In this document: piece after piece, positions 53,179 to 63,651 of the stretch | Position numbering within the stretch: the stretch's first letter is position 1 | Layout: each line of letters starts with the position of its first letter | DNA from: Streptomyces humidus | GTDB taxonomy: Bacteria; Actinomycetota; Actinomycetes; Streptomycetales; Streptomycetaceae | Reading direction: 5' to 3' | Assembly (NCBI RefSeq): GCF_014649655.1 | Contig: NZ_BMTL01000010.1 | Location: 209,393-273,392, forward strand | Length of the DNA: 64,000 nt | Made by a program: the position numbers and the translations under genes | Notes under the pieces: generated by a model | The model's input: only the letters and a program-made list of their open reading frames with translations | Databases searched by the model: none | Told to the model about the DNA's origin: nothing

Positions 53179-54543
53179 GTGGCTGCTGATCTGTCACAGA
53201 TCGTGAAGGCGTACGACGTACGCGGAGTGGTCCCGGACCAGTGGGACGAGTCGCTGGCCGAACTCTTCGGGGCGGCCTTCGCCCGGGTGACCGGCGCCGA
53301 GGCGATCGTCGTCGGTCACGACATGCGCCCCTCCTCGCCGGGCCTCAGCGGCGCCTTCGCACGCGGCGCCGCGGCGCTCGGCGTGCACGTCACCCAGATC
53401 GGCCTGTGCTCCACGGACCAGCTGTACTACGCGTCGGGCGCGCTGAACCTGCCCGGAGCGATGTTCACCGCCTCGCACAACCCGGCCCGGTACAACGGCA
53501 TCAAGCTGTGCCGGGCCGGCGCCGCCCCGGTCGGCCAGGACACCGGCCTGACCCAGATCCGCGAACTGGTCGAGAAGTGGACGGAGACGGGCGCACCCGA
53601 ATCCGCACCCGAGCGGGGAACGATCTCCGAGGCCGACACGTTGAAGGACTACGCGGCACACCTGCGCGCACTCGTCGACCTGACCTCGATCCGCCCTCTG
53701 AAGGTCGTGGTCGACGCGGGCAACGGCATGGGCGGCCACACCGTCCCCACGGTCCTCGAAGGCCTTCCCCTGTCCGTCGTCCCCCTGTACTTCGAACTGG
53801 ACGGCACCTTCCCCCACCACGAGGCCAACCCGCTGGACCCGGCGAACCTCGTCGACCTCCAGAAGCGGGTCCGCGAAGAGGACGCCGACCTGGGCCTCGC
53901 CTTCGACGGCGACGCGGACCGCTGCTTCGTCGTCGACGAGCGGGGCGAGCCGGTCTCCCCGTCCGCGATCACGGCCCTGGTGGCCGTCCGCGAGCTCGCA
54001 CGCAACGGCGGCCGGGGCACCGTCATCCACAACCTGATCACCTCCCGGACCGTTCCCGAGGTCGTCGTCGAGCAGGGCGGCACCCCCGTCCGCACCCGCG
54101 TGGGCCACTCCTTCATCAAGGCCGAGATGGCCCGCTCCGGCGCGATCTTCGGCGGCGAGCACTCCGCGCACTACTACTTCAAGGACTTCTGGAACGCCGA
54201 CACGGGCATGCTCGCCGCCCTCCACGTCCTGGCGGCCCTCGGCGGGCAGGACGGCCCCCTGTCCCGCCTCGTCGCCGAGTACGACCGCTACAGCGGTTCG
54301 GGCGAGATCAACTCCACGGTCGCCGACCAGGCGGGCCGCATCGCCGCGATCAAGGCGGCGTTCGGCGACCGCGACGACGTCACCCTGGACGAACTCGACG
54401 GGCTGACCGTCTCGTCCGCCGACTGGTGGTTCAACGTCCGCCCCTCCAACACCGAACCCCTCCTGCGCCTCAACGCGGAAGCCCGGGACGAGCCGACGAT
54501 GACCAGGATCCGGGACGAGGCCCTGGCGATCATCAGAGCCTGA
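53179..54543 (+). CDS. manB: Phosphomannomutase
   Basis: A 454-residue alpha-D-phosphohexomutase that interconverts mannose-6-phosphate and mannose-1-phosphate. The phosphoserine loop is FTASHNPARYNGIK, the magnesium loop LAFDGDADRCF, the sugar-binding loop GGEHSAHYYF and the phosphate-binding loop RPSNTEPLLR. GTG at 53179 with AGGAAGGG just upstream. It starts a sugar-phosphate group that continues with a SIS protein and manA. The product mannose-1-phosphate would be used by the nucleotidyltransferase at 39013. Confidence 0.94.
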   Translation: MAADLSQIVKAYDVRGVVPDQWDESLAELFGAAFARVTGAEAIVVGHDMRPSSPGLSGAFARGAAALGVHVTQIGLCSTDQLYYASGALNLPGAMFTASHNPARYNGIKLCRAGAAPVGQDTGLTQIRELVEKWTETGAPESAPERGTISEADTLKDYAAHLRALVDLTSIRPLKVVVDAGNGMGGHTVPTVLEGLPLSVVPLYFELDGTFPHHEANPLDPANLVDLQKRVREEDADLGLAFDGDADRCFVVDERGEPVSPSAITALVAVRELARNGGRGTVIHNLITSRTVPEVVVEQGGTPVRTRVGHSFIKAEMARSGAIFGGEHSAHYYFKDFWNADTGMLAALHVLAALGGQDGPLSRLVAEYDRYSGSGEINSTVADQAGRIAAIKAAFGDRDDVTLDELDGLTVSSADWWFNVRPSNTEPLLRLNAEARDEPTMTRIRDEALAIIRA

Positions 54544-54999
54544 GCGCCCCGAGCGCCCGGCCCCGAGGGACAGAGCGCCCAGCCGGGTGGCCCGCCCGAG
54601 TGCCCCGGGCACCCGGCCCGGAGACGGCGTCCGAGCAACCCGCGGCCGAGTCGCCAGGAGTACGAACGGCCCGCGCCGAGCCCGGGGTGACCGGTGGGCA
54701 CGAACCCCACGACGGTCACCGGGCCCGGCACCCGCCGACCCCGGGTGACCGGTCGGGGCACCCGGTCCCACCGCCTCTCGCCGACCCCGGGTGGGCGGTC
54801 GCGCCGCCTCCCGCCCGGCTCGTCGCCCTCGGCCGCGCCGCGTCCGGCCCAGCTCGTCCCGCCCGGCCCCGCCGCATCCCGCCCGACTCCCCCCGCCCCA
54901 GCCTCACCGGCGGTACCCTGACCAGGCACTACCACGCACCCCCGCACCACCCCGCAACACAGCCCGGACGCACACCGACCCACCCCGAAGGGACACCTC
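54544..54999. other. 456-base gap with terminator
   Basis: No gene. It holds the hairpin at 54686-54720 and several ccccgggtgaccggt-type repeats (near 54683, 54739, 54781). The remainder is proline-codon-like GC-rich sequence without further signal. Confidence 0.6.
54686..54720 (+). terminator. Hairpin downstream of manB
   Basis: Outer arms 54686-54693 and 54713-54720 pair over eight bases, and inner arms 54694-54698 and 54706-54710 over five, with a two-base bulge and a seven-base loop. Confidence 0.65.
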
Positions 55000-55170
55000 A
55001 TGCCGCTCGAAGCCGGCCTCCTGGAGATCCTCGCCTGCCCCGCCTGCCACGCCCCCCTCAAGGAGCAGGACACAGAGCTGATCTGCACGGGACAGGACTG
55101 CGGCCTGGCGTACCCCGTCCGCGACGGCATCCCCGTCCTCCTCGTCGACGAGGCCCGCCACCCCGCGTGA
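55000..55170 (+). CDS. Trm112-family small zinc protein
   Basis: A 56-residue protein, MPLEAGLLEILACPACHAPL then LICTGQDCGLAYPVRDGIPVLL. It carries a CxxC plus further cysteines as in Trm112/YcaR zinc-binding proteins, which act as small partners of methyltransferases in other systems. AAGGGA precedes the ATG by six bases. It lies between manB and the SIS gene, an arrangement common in actinobacteria. The specific partner here is unknown. Confidence 0.88.
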   Translation: MPLEAGLLEILACPACHAPLKEQDTELICTGQDCGLAYPVRDGIPVLLVDEARHPA

Positions 55171-55429
55171 CCCCGCGCCGCCCCCTCCACCCGCGGCCGC
55201 CGCCCCACCCCCCCGGCATCAGCCCCGGGCGCCCCGCCCCACCGGCGCGCGCCCACCCGATGCCCAGCCCCACCGCCAAGCACCGACCTCACCCGGGCGA
55301 TCACGCACCGCAGGGAGCAGCAGGAACGGCCCCACAGGGCCCCGCCGAACCCCGCAGCCTCCCCGCGCGCACCCCACCCCCGGCCCCGCACACCGACGAC
55401 GCCCCCCCGGGCGATCGGAGACTGCCGCC

Positions 55430-56563
55430 ATGCTCGACGACTCGCTGCTCGACACGCCGGAGGCCCTCGCCGAGGCCGACCAACGAGCACTCCTGCGCGG
55501 CGCGGCCGAAGCCGGCGCCCGCGTCCGCACCGCCGCCCGGCACGCGACCGAGGCCGGCGTCCGCGACCTCAAGCCGGACGGCCGCCCCCGCGCCATCCTC
55601 ATCGCCGGCCCCGGTGCCGCAGCCGTCAGCGTCGCCGACCTCCTCGGCACCCTCGCCGGCGCCGCCTGCCCCGTCGTCCGCCTGTCACCCACCGGGGTCG
55701 CCCCCGCGGCGGGCGCCCTGCGCTGGGAACTCCCGGGCTGGGCCGGATCCGTCGACCTCCTCCTGATCGCCACCCCCGACGGCAGCGAACCCGGCCTCGC
55801 CCTCCTCGCCGAGCAGGCCTACCGCCACGGCTGCACCGTCGTCGCCGTCGCTCCCGCGAGCACCCCCCTGGCCGAAGCGGCCACCACGGGCCACAGCCTG
55901 TTCGTCCCCCTCGCTACCGCGCCCTACGAACAGGACGAGCAGCCTCCCGTCGCCGCCTCCGCCCCCGGCGTCCTGTGGGCCCTGCTGACCCCGCTGCTGG
56001 CCCTCCTGGACCGCATCGCCCTGATCTCCGCGCCGCCCGAGGCGCTCGAGGCGGTAGCCGACCGGCTCGACCAGGTCGCCGAACGCTGCGGCCCCGCCGT
56101 CGCGACCTACAGCAACCCGGCCAAGACCCTGGCCGGCGAGCTCGCCGACGCCCTCCCCGTGATCTGGACCGAGGGCACCTCCGCCGGTCCCGCCGGCCGC
56201 CGCTTCGCCGCCGCCCTCGCCGAACTCGCGGGCCGCCCCGCCCTCGTCGCCGAACTCCCCGAAGCCCTCGCCGAACACAGCGCCCTGCTCGCAGGCCCCC
56301 TCGCCGCCGGCGCCGACCCGGACGACTTCTTCCGCGACCGCGTCGAGGAAGCCCCCGCCCTGCACGCGCGCGTGGTGCTGCTGCGCGACCGTCCCATCGG
56401 CGGCTTCACCGCCGCCCCCGCCGCCCGCGACCTCGCCCTCGGCCACGACACACCGATCAGCGAACTCGAACCCGAGGAGGGCGACGAACTCGTCACCCTC
56501 GCCGAGCTGATCGCCACCACGGACTTCGCCGCCGTCTACCTGGCGCTCGCCTCAGGGTCCTGA
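55430..56563 (+). CDS. SIS-domain protein (phosphoglucose/phosphomannose isomerase-like)
   Basis: A 377-residue protein with two sugar-isomerase folds. The N-terminal part has AILIAGPGAAAVSVADLL followed by VDLLLIATPDGSEPGLALLAEQA; the C-terminal part has VIWTEGTSAGPAGRRFAAAL. It resembles bifunctional phosphoglucose/phosphomannose isomerases, but I cannot identify all catalytic residues, so activity is uncertain. It lies directly before manA, with 98 bases between, which suggests a role in mannose-6-phosphate supply. Confidence 0.82.
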   Translation: MLDDSLLDTPEALAEADQRALLRGAAEAGARVRTAARHATEAGVRDLKPDGRPRAILIAGPGAAAVSVADLLGTLAGAACPVVRLSPTGVAPAAGALRWELPGWAGSVDLLLIATPDGSEPGLALLAEQAYRHGCTVVAVAPASTPLAEAATTGHSLFVPLATAPYEQDEQPPVAASAPGVLWALLTPLLALLDRIALISAPPEALEAVADRLDQVAERCGPAVATYSNPAKTLAGELADALPVIWTEGTSAGPAGRRFAAALAELAGRPALVAELPEALAEHSALLAGPLAAGADPDDFFRDRVEEAPALHARVVLLRDRPIGGFTAAPAARDLALGHDTPISELEPEEGDELVTLAELIATTDFAAVYLALASGS

Positions 56564-56661
56564 ATCCGCCCCCATCTCCACCCCCGGCCCGCCACGGCCG
56601 GACGCCCGACGACCGACACCCGGGGCAGGCAGCGACACCCAGGGCAGGCAGAGAGAACAGC

Positions 56662-57813
56662 ATGGACCGCCTCGACAACACCGTCCGCCCCTACGCCTGG
56701 GGTTCCCCCACCGCGATCCCGCACCTGCTCGGCACCCGGCCGACCGGCGAGCCGCAGGCCGAGATGTGGATGGGCGCCCACCCGGGCGCACCCTCACGCA
56801 CCGGCCGGGGCACCCTCGCCGAGGTGATCGCCGCAGACCCGGCACGCGAACTCGGCGCACGCAGCGTCGCCAGGTTCGGTCCCCGTCTGCCCTTCCTCCT
56901 CAAACTCCTCGCCGCCGGAGCCCCCCTCTCCCTCCAGGTCCACCCCGACCGCACCCAGGCCGAGCAGGGCTTCGCGGACGAAGAACACCGCGGCATCCCC
57001 GTCGACGCCCCGCAACGCAACTACAAGGACGCCAACCACAAGCCCGAACTCATCTGCGCCCTCACCGAGTTCGACGGACTCTGCGGCTTCCGTCCCCCCT
57101 CACGGGCCGCCGACCTCATCGACGGCCTCGGCGTCGACTCCCTCAAGCCCTACGTCGACCTCCTGCACGCCCACCCCGAGGACGCCGCCCTGCGCGAGGT
57201 CCTCACGGCGATCCTCACCGCCGACCGCGAGGAGACGGCCCACACCGTCGCCGAAGCCGCCGCCGCATGCGACCGCCTGGGCGGAGACCATGCCCCCTAC
57301 GCCGGCATCGCCCACCACTACCCCGGCGACCCCGGCGTCATCGCCGCCATGCTGCTCAACCACGTCCGGCTCCAGCCCGGCGAAGCCCTGTTCCTCGGCG
57401 CCGGCATCCCGCACGCCTACCTCAGCGGCCTCGGCGTCGAGATCATGGCCAACTCCGACAACGTGCTGCGCTGCGGCCTCACCCCCAAACACGTCGACGT
57501 CCCCGAACTGCTGCGCGTCGTCCGCTTCGAACCCGGCGACCCCGGCATCCTGCGCCCCGAGGCCGCACCCGACGGCGAAGAGGTCTACGAGACCCCCATC
57601 GACGAGTTCCGCCTGTCCCGCCACGTCCTGCCGGAAGGCGGCGCCGCGCACGACCTCACCCGCGACACCCCGCAGATCCTGCTCTGCACGGCCGGGACCG
57701 TACGGGCGGGCGAACACCGGCTCACCCCCGGTCAGTCGGTGTTCGTGCCCGCCTCGGAGAAGGCCGAGGCGTCCGGCGCAGGCACCCTCTTCCGCGCCAC
57801 GGTGATTGTCTGA
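56662..57813 (+). CDS. manA: Mannose-6-phosphate isomerase, class I
   Basis: A 383-residue cupin-type zinc enzyme that interconverts fructose-6-phosphate and mannose-6-phosphate. Signature segments are TVRPYAWGSPTAIP, LQVHPDRTQAEQGF (zinc His), NYKDANHKPELICAL (zinc His/Glu) and LFLGAGIPHAYLSGLGVEIMANSDNVLRCG. It completes, with manB and the nucleotidyltransferase, a route to an activated mannose sugar. The ATG at 56662 is the only start that gives a full-length family protein. Confidence 0.94.
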   Translation: MDRLDNTVRPYAWGSPTAIPHLLGTRPTGEPQAEMWMGAHPGAPSRTGRGTLAEVIAADPARELGARSVARFGPRLPFLLKLLAAGAPLSLQVHPDRTQAEQGFADEEHRGIPVDAPQRNYKDANHKPELICALTEFDGLCGFRPPSRAADLIDGLGVDSLKPYVDLLHAHPEDAALREVLTAILTADREETAHTVAEAAAACDRLGGDHAPYAGIAHHYPGDPGVIAAMLLNHVRLQPGEALFLGAGIPHAYLSGLGVEIMANSDNVLRCGLTPKHVDVPELLRVVRFEPGDPGILRPEAAPDGEEVYETPIDEFRLSRHVLPEGGAAHDLTRDTPQILLCTAGTVRAGEHRLTPGQSVFVPASEKAEASGAGTLFRATVIV

Positions 57814-57942
57814 CCGCGCTTGTGGATACCTGAACAGCCGACGCCGGAGCGGGCTGCAACAATGGCCCGCCGGCAAAGGACGGGCAAAGGCCTGAACGGC
57901 GAACCACACATAGGTACGAAGGCGAAGGGACAACGCGAACAC

Positions 57943-58923
57943 ATGAGCGCGTCAGGCGGCAGTAGGGCGATCGTGGCGGCACTCGGCGCCAACCTCGCGA
58001 TCGCGGCATCGAAGTTCGTGGCGTTCGCGTTCAGCGGCTCGTCCTCCATGCTCGCCGAAGGCGTGCACTCCCTCGCCGACTCCGGAAACCAGGCCCTGCT
58101 CCTCATCGGCGGCAAGAAGGCCCAGCACGAGGCGACCCCCCAACACCCCTTCGGCTACGGCCGCGAGCGCTACATCTACGCCTTCCTCGTCTCCATCGTC
58201 CTCTTCTCCGTCGGCGGCATGTTCGCCATCTACGAGGGCTACGAGAAGATCAAGCACCCGCACGAGATCGAACACTGGTACTGGCCGGTGGGCGTGCTCG
58301 TCTTCGCGATCATCGCCGAGGGCTTCTCCTTCCGCACGGCCATCAAGGAGTCCAACGAACTGCGCGGCACGCTCTCCTGGTCGCAGTTCATCCGCCGGGC
58401 GAAGGCCCCCGAACTGCCCGTCGTCCTCCTGGAGGACTTCGGCGCGCTGATCGGCCTCGTCCTCGCCCTCGGCGGCGTCGGCGTGGCCCTCCTCACCGGC
58501 GACGGCACCTGGGACGGCATCGGCACCGTCTGCATCGGCGTGCTCCTCGTCCTCATCGCCCTCGTCCTCGCCGGCGAGACCAAGTCCCTGCTCCTCGGAG
58601 AGTCCGCCGGCCTGGAAGACGTCCAGAAGATCGAGGCCGCGGTCGTCGACGGGCACACCGTCACCGGCGTCATCCACATGCGTACCCTCCACCTCGGCCC
58701 GGAGGAACTCCTGGTCGCCGCCAAGATCGCCGTCCAGCACGACGAAACTGCGGCCCAGGTCGCCACCGCCATCAACGCCGCCGAAGCCCGCATCCGCGCC
58801 GCCGTCCCCATCGCCCGCGTGATCTACCTGGAACCGGACATCTACAGCGAGGCCGAGGCCGCCAAGGGCCCCGACCGCGAGGCCACCCCGGGCGGCCCCG
58901 CCCCGCACGCCACCGAGCACTGA
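57943..58923 (+). CDS. Cation diffusion facilitator transporter
   Basis: A 326-residue six-helix metal/proton antiporter of the CDF family. Helix 2 carries the metal motif EGVHSLADSGNQALLLIG, and helix 5 the motif LLEDFGALIGLVLA. The C-terminal cytoplasmic domain (about 225-300) is ferredoxin-like. Helix 5 has Glu-Asp in place of the usual His-x3-Asp, as in a subgroup of the family. ATG at 57943 is chosen over an upstream start at 57820 because the first 41 residues of the longer form are polar and unlike the family. The metal is not predictable. Confidence 0.9.
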   Translation: MSASGGSRAIVAALGANLAIAASKFVAFAFSGSSSMLAEGVHSLADSGNQALLLIGGKKAQHEATPQHPFGYGRERYIYAFLVSIVLFSVGGMFAIYEGYEKIKHPHEIEHWYWPVGVLVFAIIAEGFSFRTAIKESNELRGTLSWSQFIRRAKAPELPVVLLEDFGALIGLVLALGGVGVALLTGDGTWDGIGTVCIGVLLVLIALVLAGETKSLLLGESAGLEDVQKIEAAVVDGHTVTGVIHMRTLHLGPEELLVAAKIAVQHDETAAQVATAINAAEARIRAAVPIARVIYLEPDIYSEAEAAKGPDREATPGGPAPHATEH

Positions 58924-59254
58924 GCACGCCCCCGCACCACCCGACAGGGCTCGCCGCACGCCGACGGCCGGCCCTGTCGCCGATCTCGGCCGGCCACGAT
59001 CGGCGCGATCGGCGCGGTCCGACCGGACGCGGACTGGGGCCGCCCGCGCCCGCGGTGTAGCTTGGAACGGAGCCAGACGTCGCTGCTGATGGCGGTCGGG
59101 CGGTCCCGAGCGGACCGGCCGAGGGAGAGAGGGCCTCCGACGGACTGCGCTGCGCGCACACGGGCATGCCCGTGCCCTTCGGGGCACACCTGTGTCCGCC
59201 GGCGCGCAGACCAGCCGTATCCACCCTCTCGAACACCCCGAGGAGCAGCTCACC
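58924..59254. other. 331-base gap holding the ahcY leader
   Basis: No gene. The left part after the transporter stop is unremarkable. A long hairpin at 59151-59208, listed separately, lies about 50 bases before the ahcY start. AGGAG at 59241-59245 is its ribosome binding site. Confidence 0.65.
59151..59208 (+). promoter_or_regulatory. Structured leader upstream of ahcY with 12-base palindrome
   Basis: Three helices stack: 59151-59157 with 59202-59208 (7 bp), 59158-59164 with 59189-59195 (7 bp, one G-U), and 59172-59177 with 59182-59187 (6 bp) closed by a UUCG loop at 59178-59181. An alternative, cgggcatgcccg at 59161-59172, is a perfect palindrome that competes with the inner helices. It does not match the SAH riboswitch consensus as I know it. 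Confidence 0.55.
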
Positions 59255-60712
<1,458 letters not shown>

Positions 60713-60732
60713 GTCCGCAGCCCACCCGCTGA

Positions 60733-60760
60733 GGGCGCCGTCCGCGCAATGACGGCGCCC
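60733..60760 (+). terminator. Terminator 1 after ahcY
   Basis: Arms 60733-60742 and 60751-60760 are perfectly complementary over ten bases with an eight-base loop, 20 bases after the stop codon. Confidence 0.85.
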
Positions 60761-60793
60761 CCGGCACCGGGCAGACCCTCACAGGTCCTCCGA

Positions 60794-60828
60794 GGCAGGC
60801 CCCCGCACCCCCGTGACGGGGGCCTGCC
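60794..60828 (+). terminator. Terminator 2 after ahcY
   Basis: Arms 60794-60804 and 60818-60828 are perfectly complementary over 11 bases with a 13-base loop, followed by ccccttcgg. Tandem with the hairpin at 60733. Confidence 0.8.
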
Positions 60829-60924
60829 CCTTCGGTCCACGGCCGGAACCGGCCGTCAGCCCGCCAGACCCGTCCACCGAAACGACGGACCGGACCAGCC
60901 GGCCCGTCACACACCAGGACCCCG

Positions 60925-61539
60925 ATGCCCCGCGGCCGCTATTCGCTCCACGATCCGCACGATCACACCCCTCTCGCACACGAGCACTTCCACTGCGCCC
61001 CCGGCCCCTCCGGCTGGCGCTACGTCTCCCAGCTGACCACGCCCACCGGCGAGCACACCGGCTCCGTCGACCTCACCCTCGACGACCTCGGCCGCCCCCT
61101 GCGTCTCGAGCTCCATGCCGGCAGCAGGCAGGTACGCGGCGCAGCCCTGGACGGCGTCACCTGGGTCCGCACCGACCCCACCGGCGTCGACGCCACAGAA
61201 GGCAACGTCCCCGCCCACGCCTTCACCGGCACGTCCCCCGCCTTCCTCGTCGCGACCACCCGGCTCCTGCGCCTCACCCCCTCCTCCTCGGCCACCCGCG
61301 TCCGACTCGTCGCCTTCACGGACCCGTTCCTCGCCCCGCGCACCGTCGACCAGTCCTGGGCCTTGCTGGGAAGAGAAGCACACGCCACTGACAACGGCCC
61401 CCTGACCGTGGACGAATACCAGGTCACAGCCCTGGACACCGGCGAACAGCACACCGTGCACATCGCCGGCGACGTGGTCCTCGCGGCCCCCGGCGTCGAG
61501 CTGGAAGACCTGGAGACACCCCCGTCCGCATTCGCCTGA
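60925..61539 (+). CDS. Conserved hypothetical protein
   Basis: A 204-residue soluble protein, predominantly beta by its alternating pattern (GWRYVSQLTTPTGEHTGSVDLTL, RVRLVAFTDPFLAP). The start HDPHDHTPLAHEHFHC is His-rich. There is no signal peptide or transmembrane segment. Codon bias and the ribosome binding site AGGACC are normal for the window. I do not recognise a family with certainty; a lipid- or ligand-binding beta-barrel is conceivable. It lies between the ahcY terminators and a convergent RDD-family gene. Confidence 0.8.
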   Translation: MPRGRYSLHDPHDHTPLAHEHFHCAPGPSGWRYVSQLTTPTGEHTGSVDLTLDDLGRPLRLELHAGSRQVRGAALDGVTWVRTDPTGVDATEGNVPAHAFTGTSPAFLVATTRLLRLTPSSSATRVRLVAFTDPFLAPRTVDQSWALLGREAHATDNGPLTVDEYQVTALDTGEQHTVHIAGDVVLAAPGVELEDLETPPSAFA

Positions 61540-61560
61540 CCCAGCCCCCGGACAGGCGGA

Positions 61561-62514
61561 CTACGCAGGCGGCACGAAGCCGGTGCCTGGGGCCCGATCA
61601 CCGGCATCCCGCACCGGAGCAGCCTCGGACGGCACGGGCGACGCGGAGACCGCCGGGACTGCGTACGACGACGGGGACGGGGACGGTGGCGGGGGCGGTG
61701 AGCCGTACGGACTCGGCGGCCCCCAGGCCGTCGGCGGCCGGTACGGGTCCGGCTGACCGGAGGAGCCGCCTGCGAAGGCCCTCCTCGCCTCCCGGACCTG
61801 CCGCTCCTGCACCACCGCCGCCAGAAACGCGGCCGGCGGCGCCCCCTGCGGGACCGGAGCCCCCGTACGGGCCGCGAGATCATCCGCCAGCCGCTGCGCC
61901 ATCGACCAGCCGACCTGCGGATCCAGCTGATGCATGCGTCCCAGGTACTGGCGCACCGCCAGCCACAGTCCGTCCGGCACCGAGGACAGGTCGAGCTCCT
62001 GAAAACGCCCCGCCAACCAGGGCGGAGGCGGCGGCACGAAACCGGACCGCACCGCCGGAACCCGCTCACGCACCACCAGCGTCCCGGCGAAGACATCGCC
62101 GAGCCGTCGCCCCCGCGCCGACACGAGCGAGGCGATACAGGCCACCACCCCGATCGTCAGCAGGATCTCCACCACACCGATGGCACCCCGCACCAGCGCG
62201 TGCCGGAACCGGATCGGCCCGCCGTCGTCCCGCACCACCCGCAGCCCGCACGCGGCCTTGCCGAGCGAGCGACCCTGGCTCAGCGTTTCCACGGCGATCG
62301 GACCGCCCACCAGGACCAACAGGAACGCGGCGATCGACAGGGCGATCTGCGCGGCCTCGTCCAAAGAGGCCGTCGCAGCCAGCAACGCGACACTCACGAC
62401 GAGATAGACCACGAAAGCCACGACCAGGTCCAGCAAGATCGCCAACGCCCGGCTGGGCAGCCTGGCAGGCCGCAGCTCCAACGCCACCGCCTCACCCGTC
62501 ACCAGCTCATTCAC
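61561..62514 (-). CDS. RDD-family membrane protein
   Basis: A 317-residue protein with an N-terminal RDD domain (about 15-165): the Arg-Asp-type motif at RLPSRALAILLDLVVAFVVY, two further helices, and the segment GRSLGKAACGLRVVRDDGGP. The C-terminal half is cytoplasmic, with a Pro/Ser-rich tail after about residue 240. GTG at 62514 follows GGAAGGGA; the long frame before it is antisense to the next gene. It is divergent from the SpoIIM-like gene, a pairing common in actinobacteria. Confidence 0.88.
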   Translation of the reverse strand: MNELVTGEAVALELRPARLPSRALAILLDLVVAFVVYLVVSVALLAATASLDEAAQIALSIAAFLLVLVGGPIAVETLSQGRSLGKAACGLRVVRDDGGPIRFRHALVRGAIGVVEILLTIGVVACIASLVSARGRRLGDVFAGTLVVRERVPAVRSGFVPPPPPWLAGRFQELDLSSVPDGLWLAVRQYLGRMHQLDPQVGWSMAQRLADDLAARTGAPVPQGAPPAAFLAAVVQERQVREARRAFAGGSSGQPDPYRPPTAWGPPSPYGSPPPPPSPSPSSYAVPAVSASPVPSEAAPVRDAGDRAPGTGFVPPA

Positions 62515-62643
62515 GCCCGTCGTCCCTTCCCCGGCCTGCCCCGTGAACCGCCAGTCTGCCAAGCTGAACGCACATCGCGCCGCAGTAGGACAAGCTGACC
62601 TCGTCACCGGCCGCTGAAGAACAGCCGAGGAGCAGGCACACCG

Positions 62644-63651
62644 ATGGACCTCGACGTCTTCGTCTCCGCCCACCGAGCGGAATGGGAACGCCTCGACGCG
62701 CTCCTGCGCCGTCGGCGCCATCTCACCGGCGCGGAGACCGACGAACTCGTCACCCTCTACCAGCGCGCCGCCACCCACCTCTCCCTCATCCAGTCCAGCG
62801 TTCCCGACCCCCAGCTCACCGGCCGGCTCACCCAACTCGTGGCACGCGCGCGCAGCGCGGTGACGGGAACCCGTCGTGCCTCCTGGCGCGATGTGACGCG
62901 CTTCCTCGGGCAGGGCTTTCCGGCCGCGGTCTACCGCTCACGCCACTGGTGGGTGCCGACCGCGCTGCTCTCCACCGCCGTCGCCGTCCTCCTCGGGTGG
63001 TGGGTCGGAACCCACCCGGAGGTCCAGTCCTCCATAGCGGCCCCCGGCGAACTGCGCGAGCTCACCAGGCCCGGCGGCCTCTACGAGACGTACTACTCGA
63101 GCCACCAGGCAGCGGCATTCGCCGCCCAGGTCTGGACGAACAACGCCCAAGCCGCGGCGATGTGTCTCGTCCTGGGCGTCTTCCTGGGCCTCCCGGTCCT
63201 CTGGATCCTCTTCCAGAACATGCTCAACCTCGGCATCGGCGGCGGCCTCATGTCCTCCGCGGGCCGGCTCGACACCTTCCTCGGCCTCGTCCTGCCGCAC
63301 GGCCTTCTCGAGCTGACCGCGGTCTTCGTCGCGGCCGGCACCGGACTTTGCCTGGGCTGGACCGTGATCGACCCAGGCCCCCGCACCCGGCGCGACGCCC
63401 TGGCCGAAGAGGGCCGAGCCGCCGTCGGCATGGCGATCGGACTCGCCCTGGTCCTCTTCGTCTCCGGAGCCATCGAAGGATTCGTCACCCCGTCGGGCCT
63501 GCCCACCTGGGCCCGCATCACCATCGGAGTCACCGCCGAACTCGGCTTCCTCGCCTACGTCTACGTCCTCGGCGGCAGGGCCGCCCGCGCCGGCGACACC
63601 GGCGACGTCGAGGCTGCCGAGCGCAGCGCCACGGTCCCGACAGCTGCCTGA
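62644..63651 (+). CDS. Stage II sporulation protein M (SpoIIM/DUF95)-like membrane protein
   Basis: A 335-residue protein with a helical N-terminal domain (LRRRRHLTGAETDELVTLYQRAATHLS) and six or so transmembrane helices from residue 95 on. The core NNAQAAAMCLVLGVFLGLPVLW and PHGLLELTAVFVAAGTGL with its conserved PHG matches the SpoIIM family, in which this motif is a landmark. The exact role in Streptomyces is unknown; it need not be in sporulation. It is the last gene before the rRNA promoter array and is not followed by an obvious terminator. Confidence 0.9.
   Translation: MDLDVFVSAHRAEWERLDALLRRRRHLTGAETDELVTLYQRAATHLSLIQSSVPDPQLTGRLTQLVARARSAVTGTRRASWRDVTRFLGQGFPAAVYRSRHWWVPTALLSTAVAVLLGWWVGTHPEVQSSIAAPGELRELTRPGGLYETYYSSHQAAAFAAQVWTNNAQAAAMCLVLGVFLGLPVLWILFQNMLNLGIGGGLMSSAGRLDTFLGLVLPHGLLELTAVFVAAGTGLCLGWTVIDPGPRTRRDALAEEGRAAVGMAIGLALVLFVSGAIEGFVTPSGLPTWARITIGVTAELGFLAYVYVLGGRAARAGDTGDVEAAERSATVPTAA

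Noticed and set aside
59040..59254. SAH riboswitch before ahcY
   Set aside because: I looked for the known conserved core and could not find it; the hairpin present has a different organisation, so I list it only as an uncharacterised structure.
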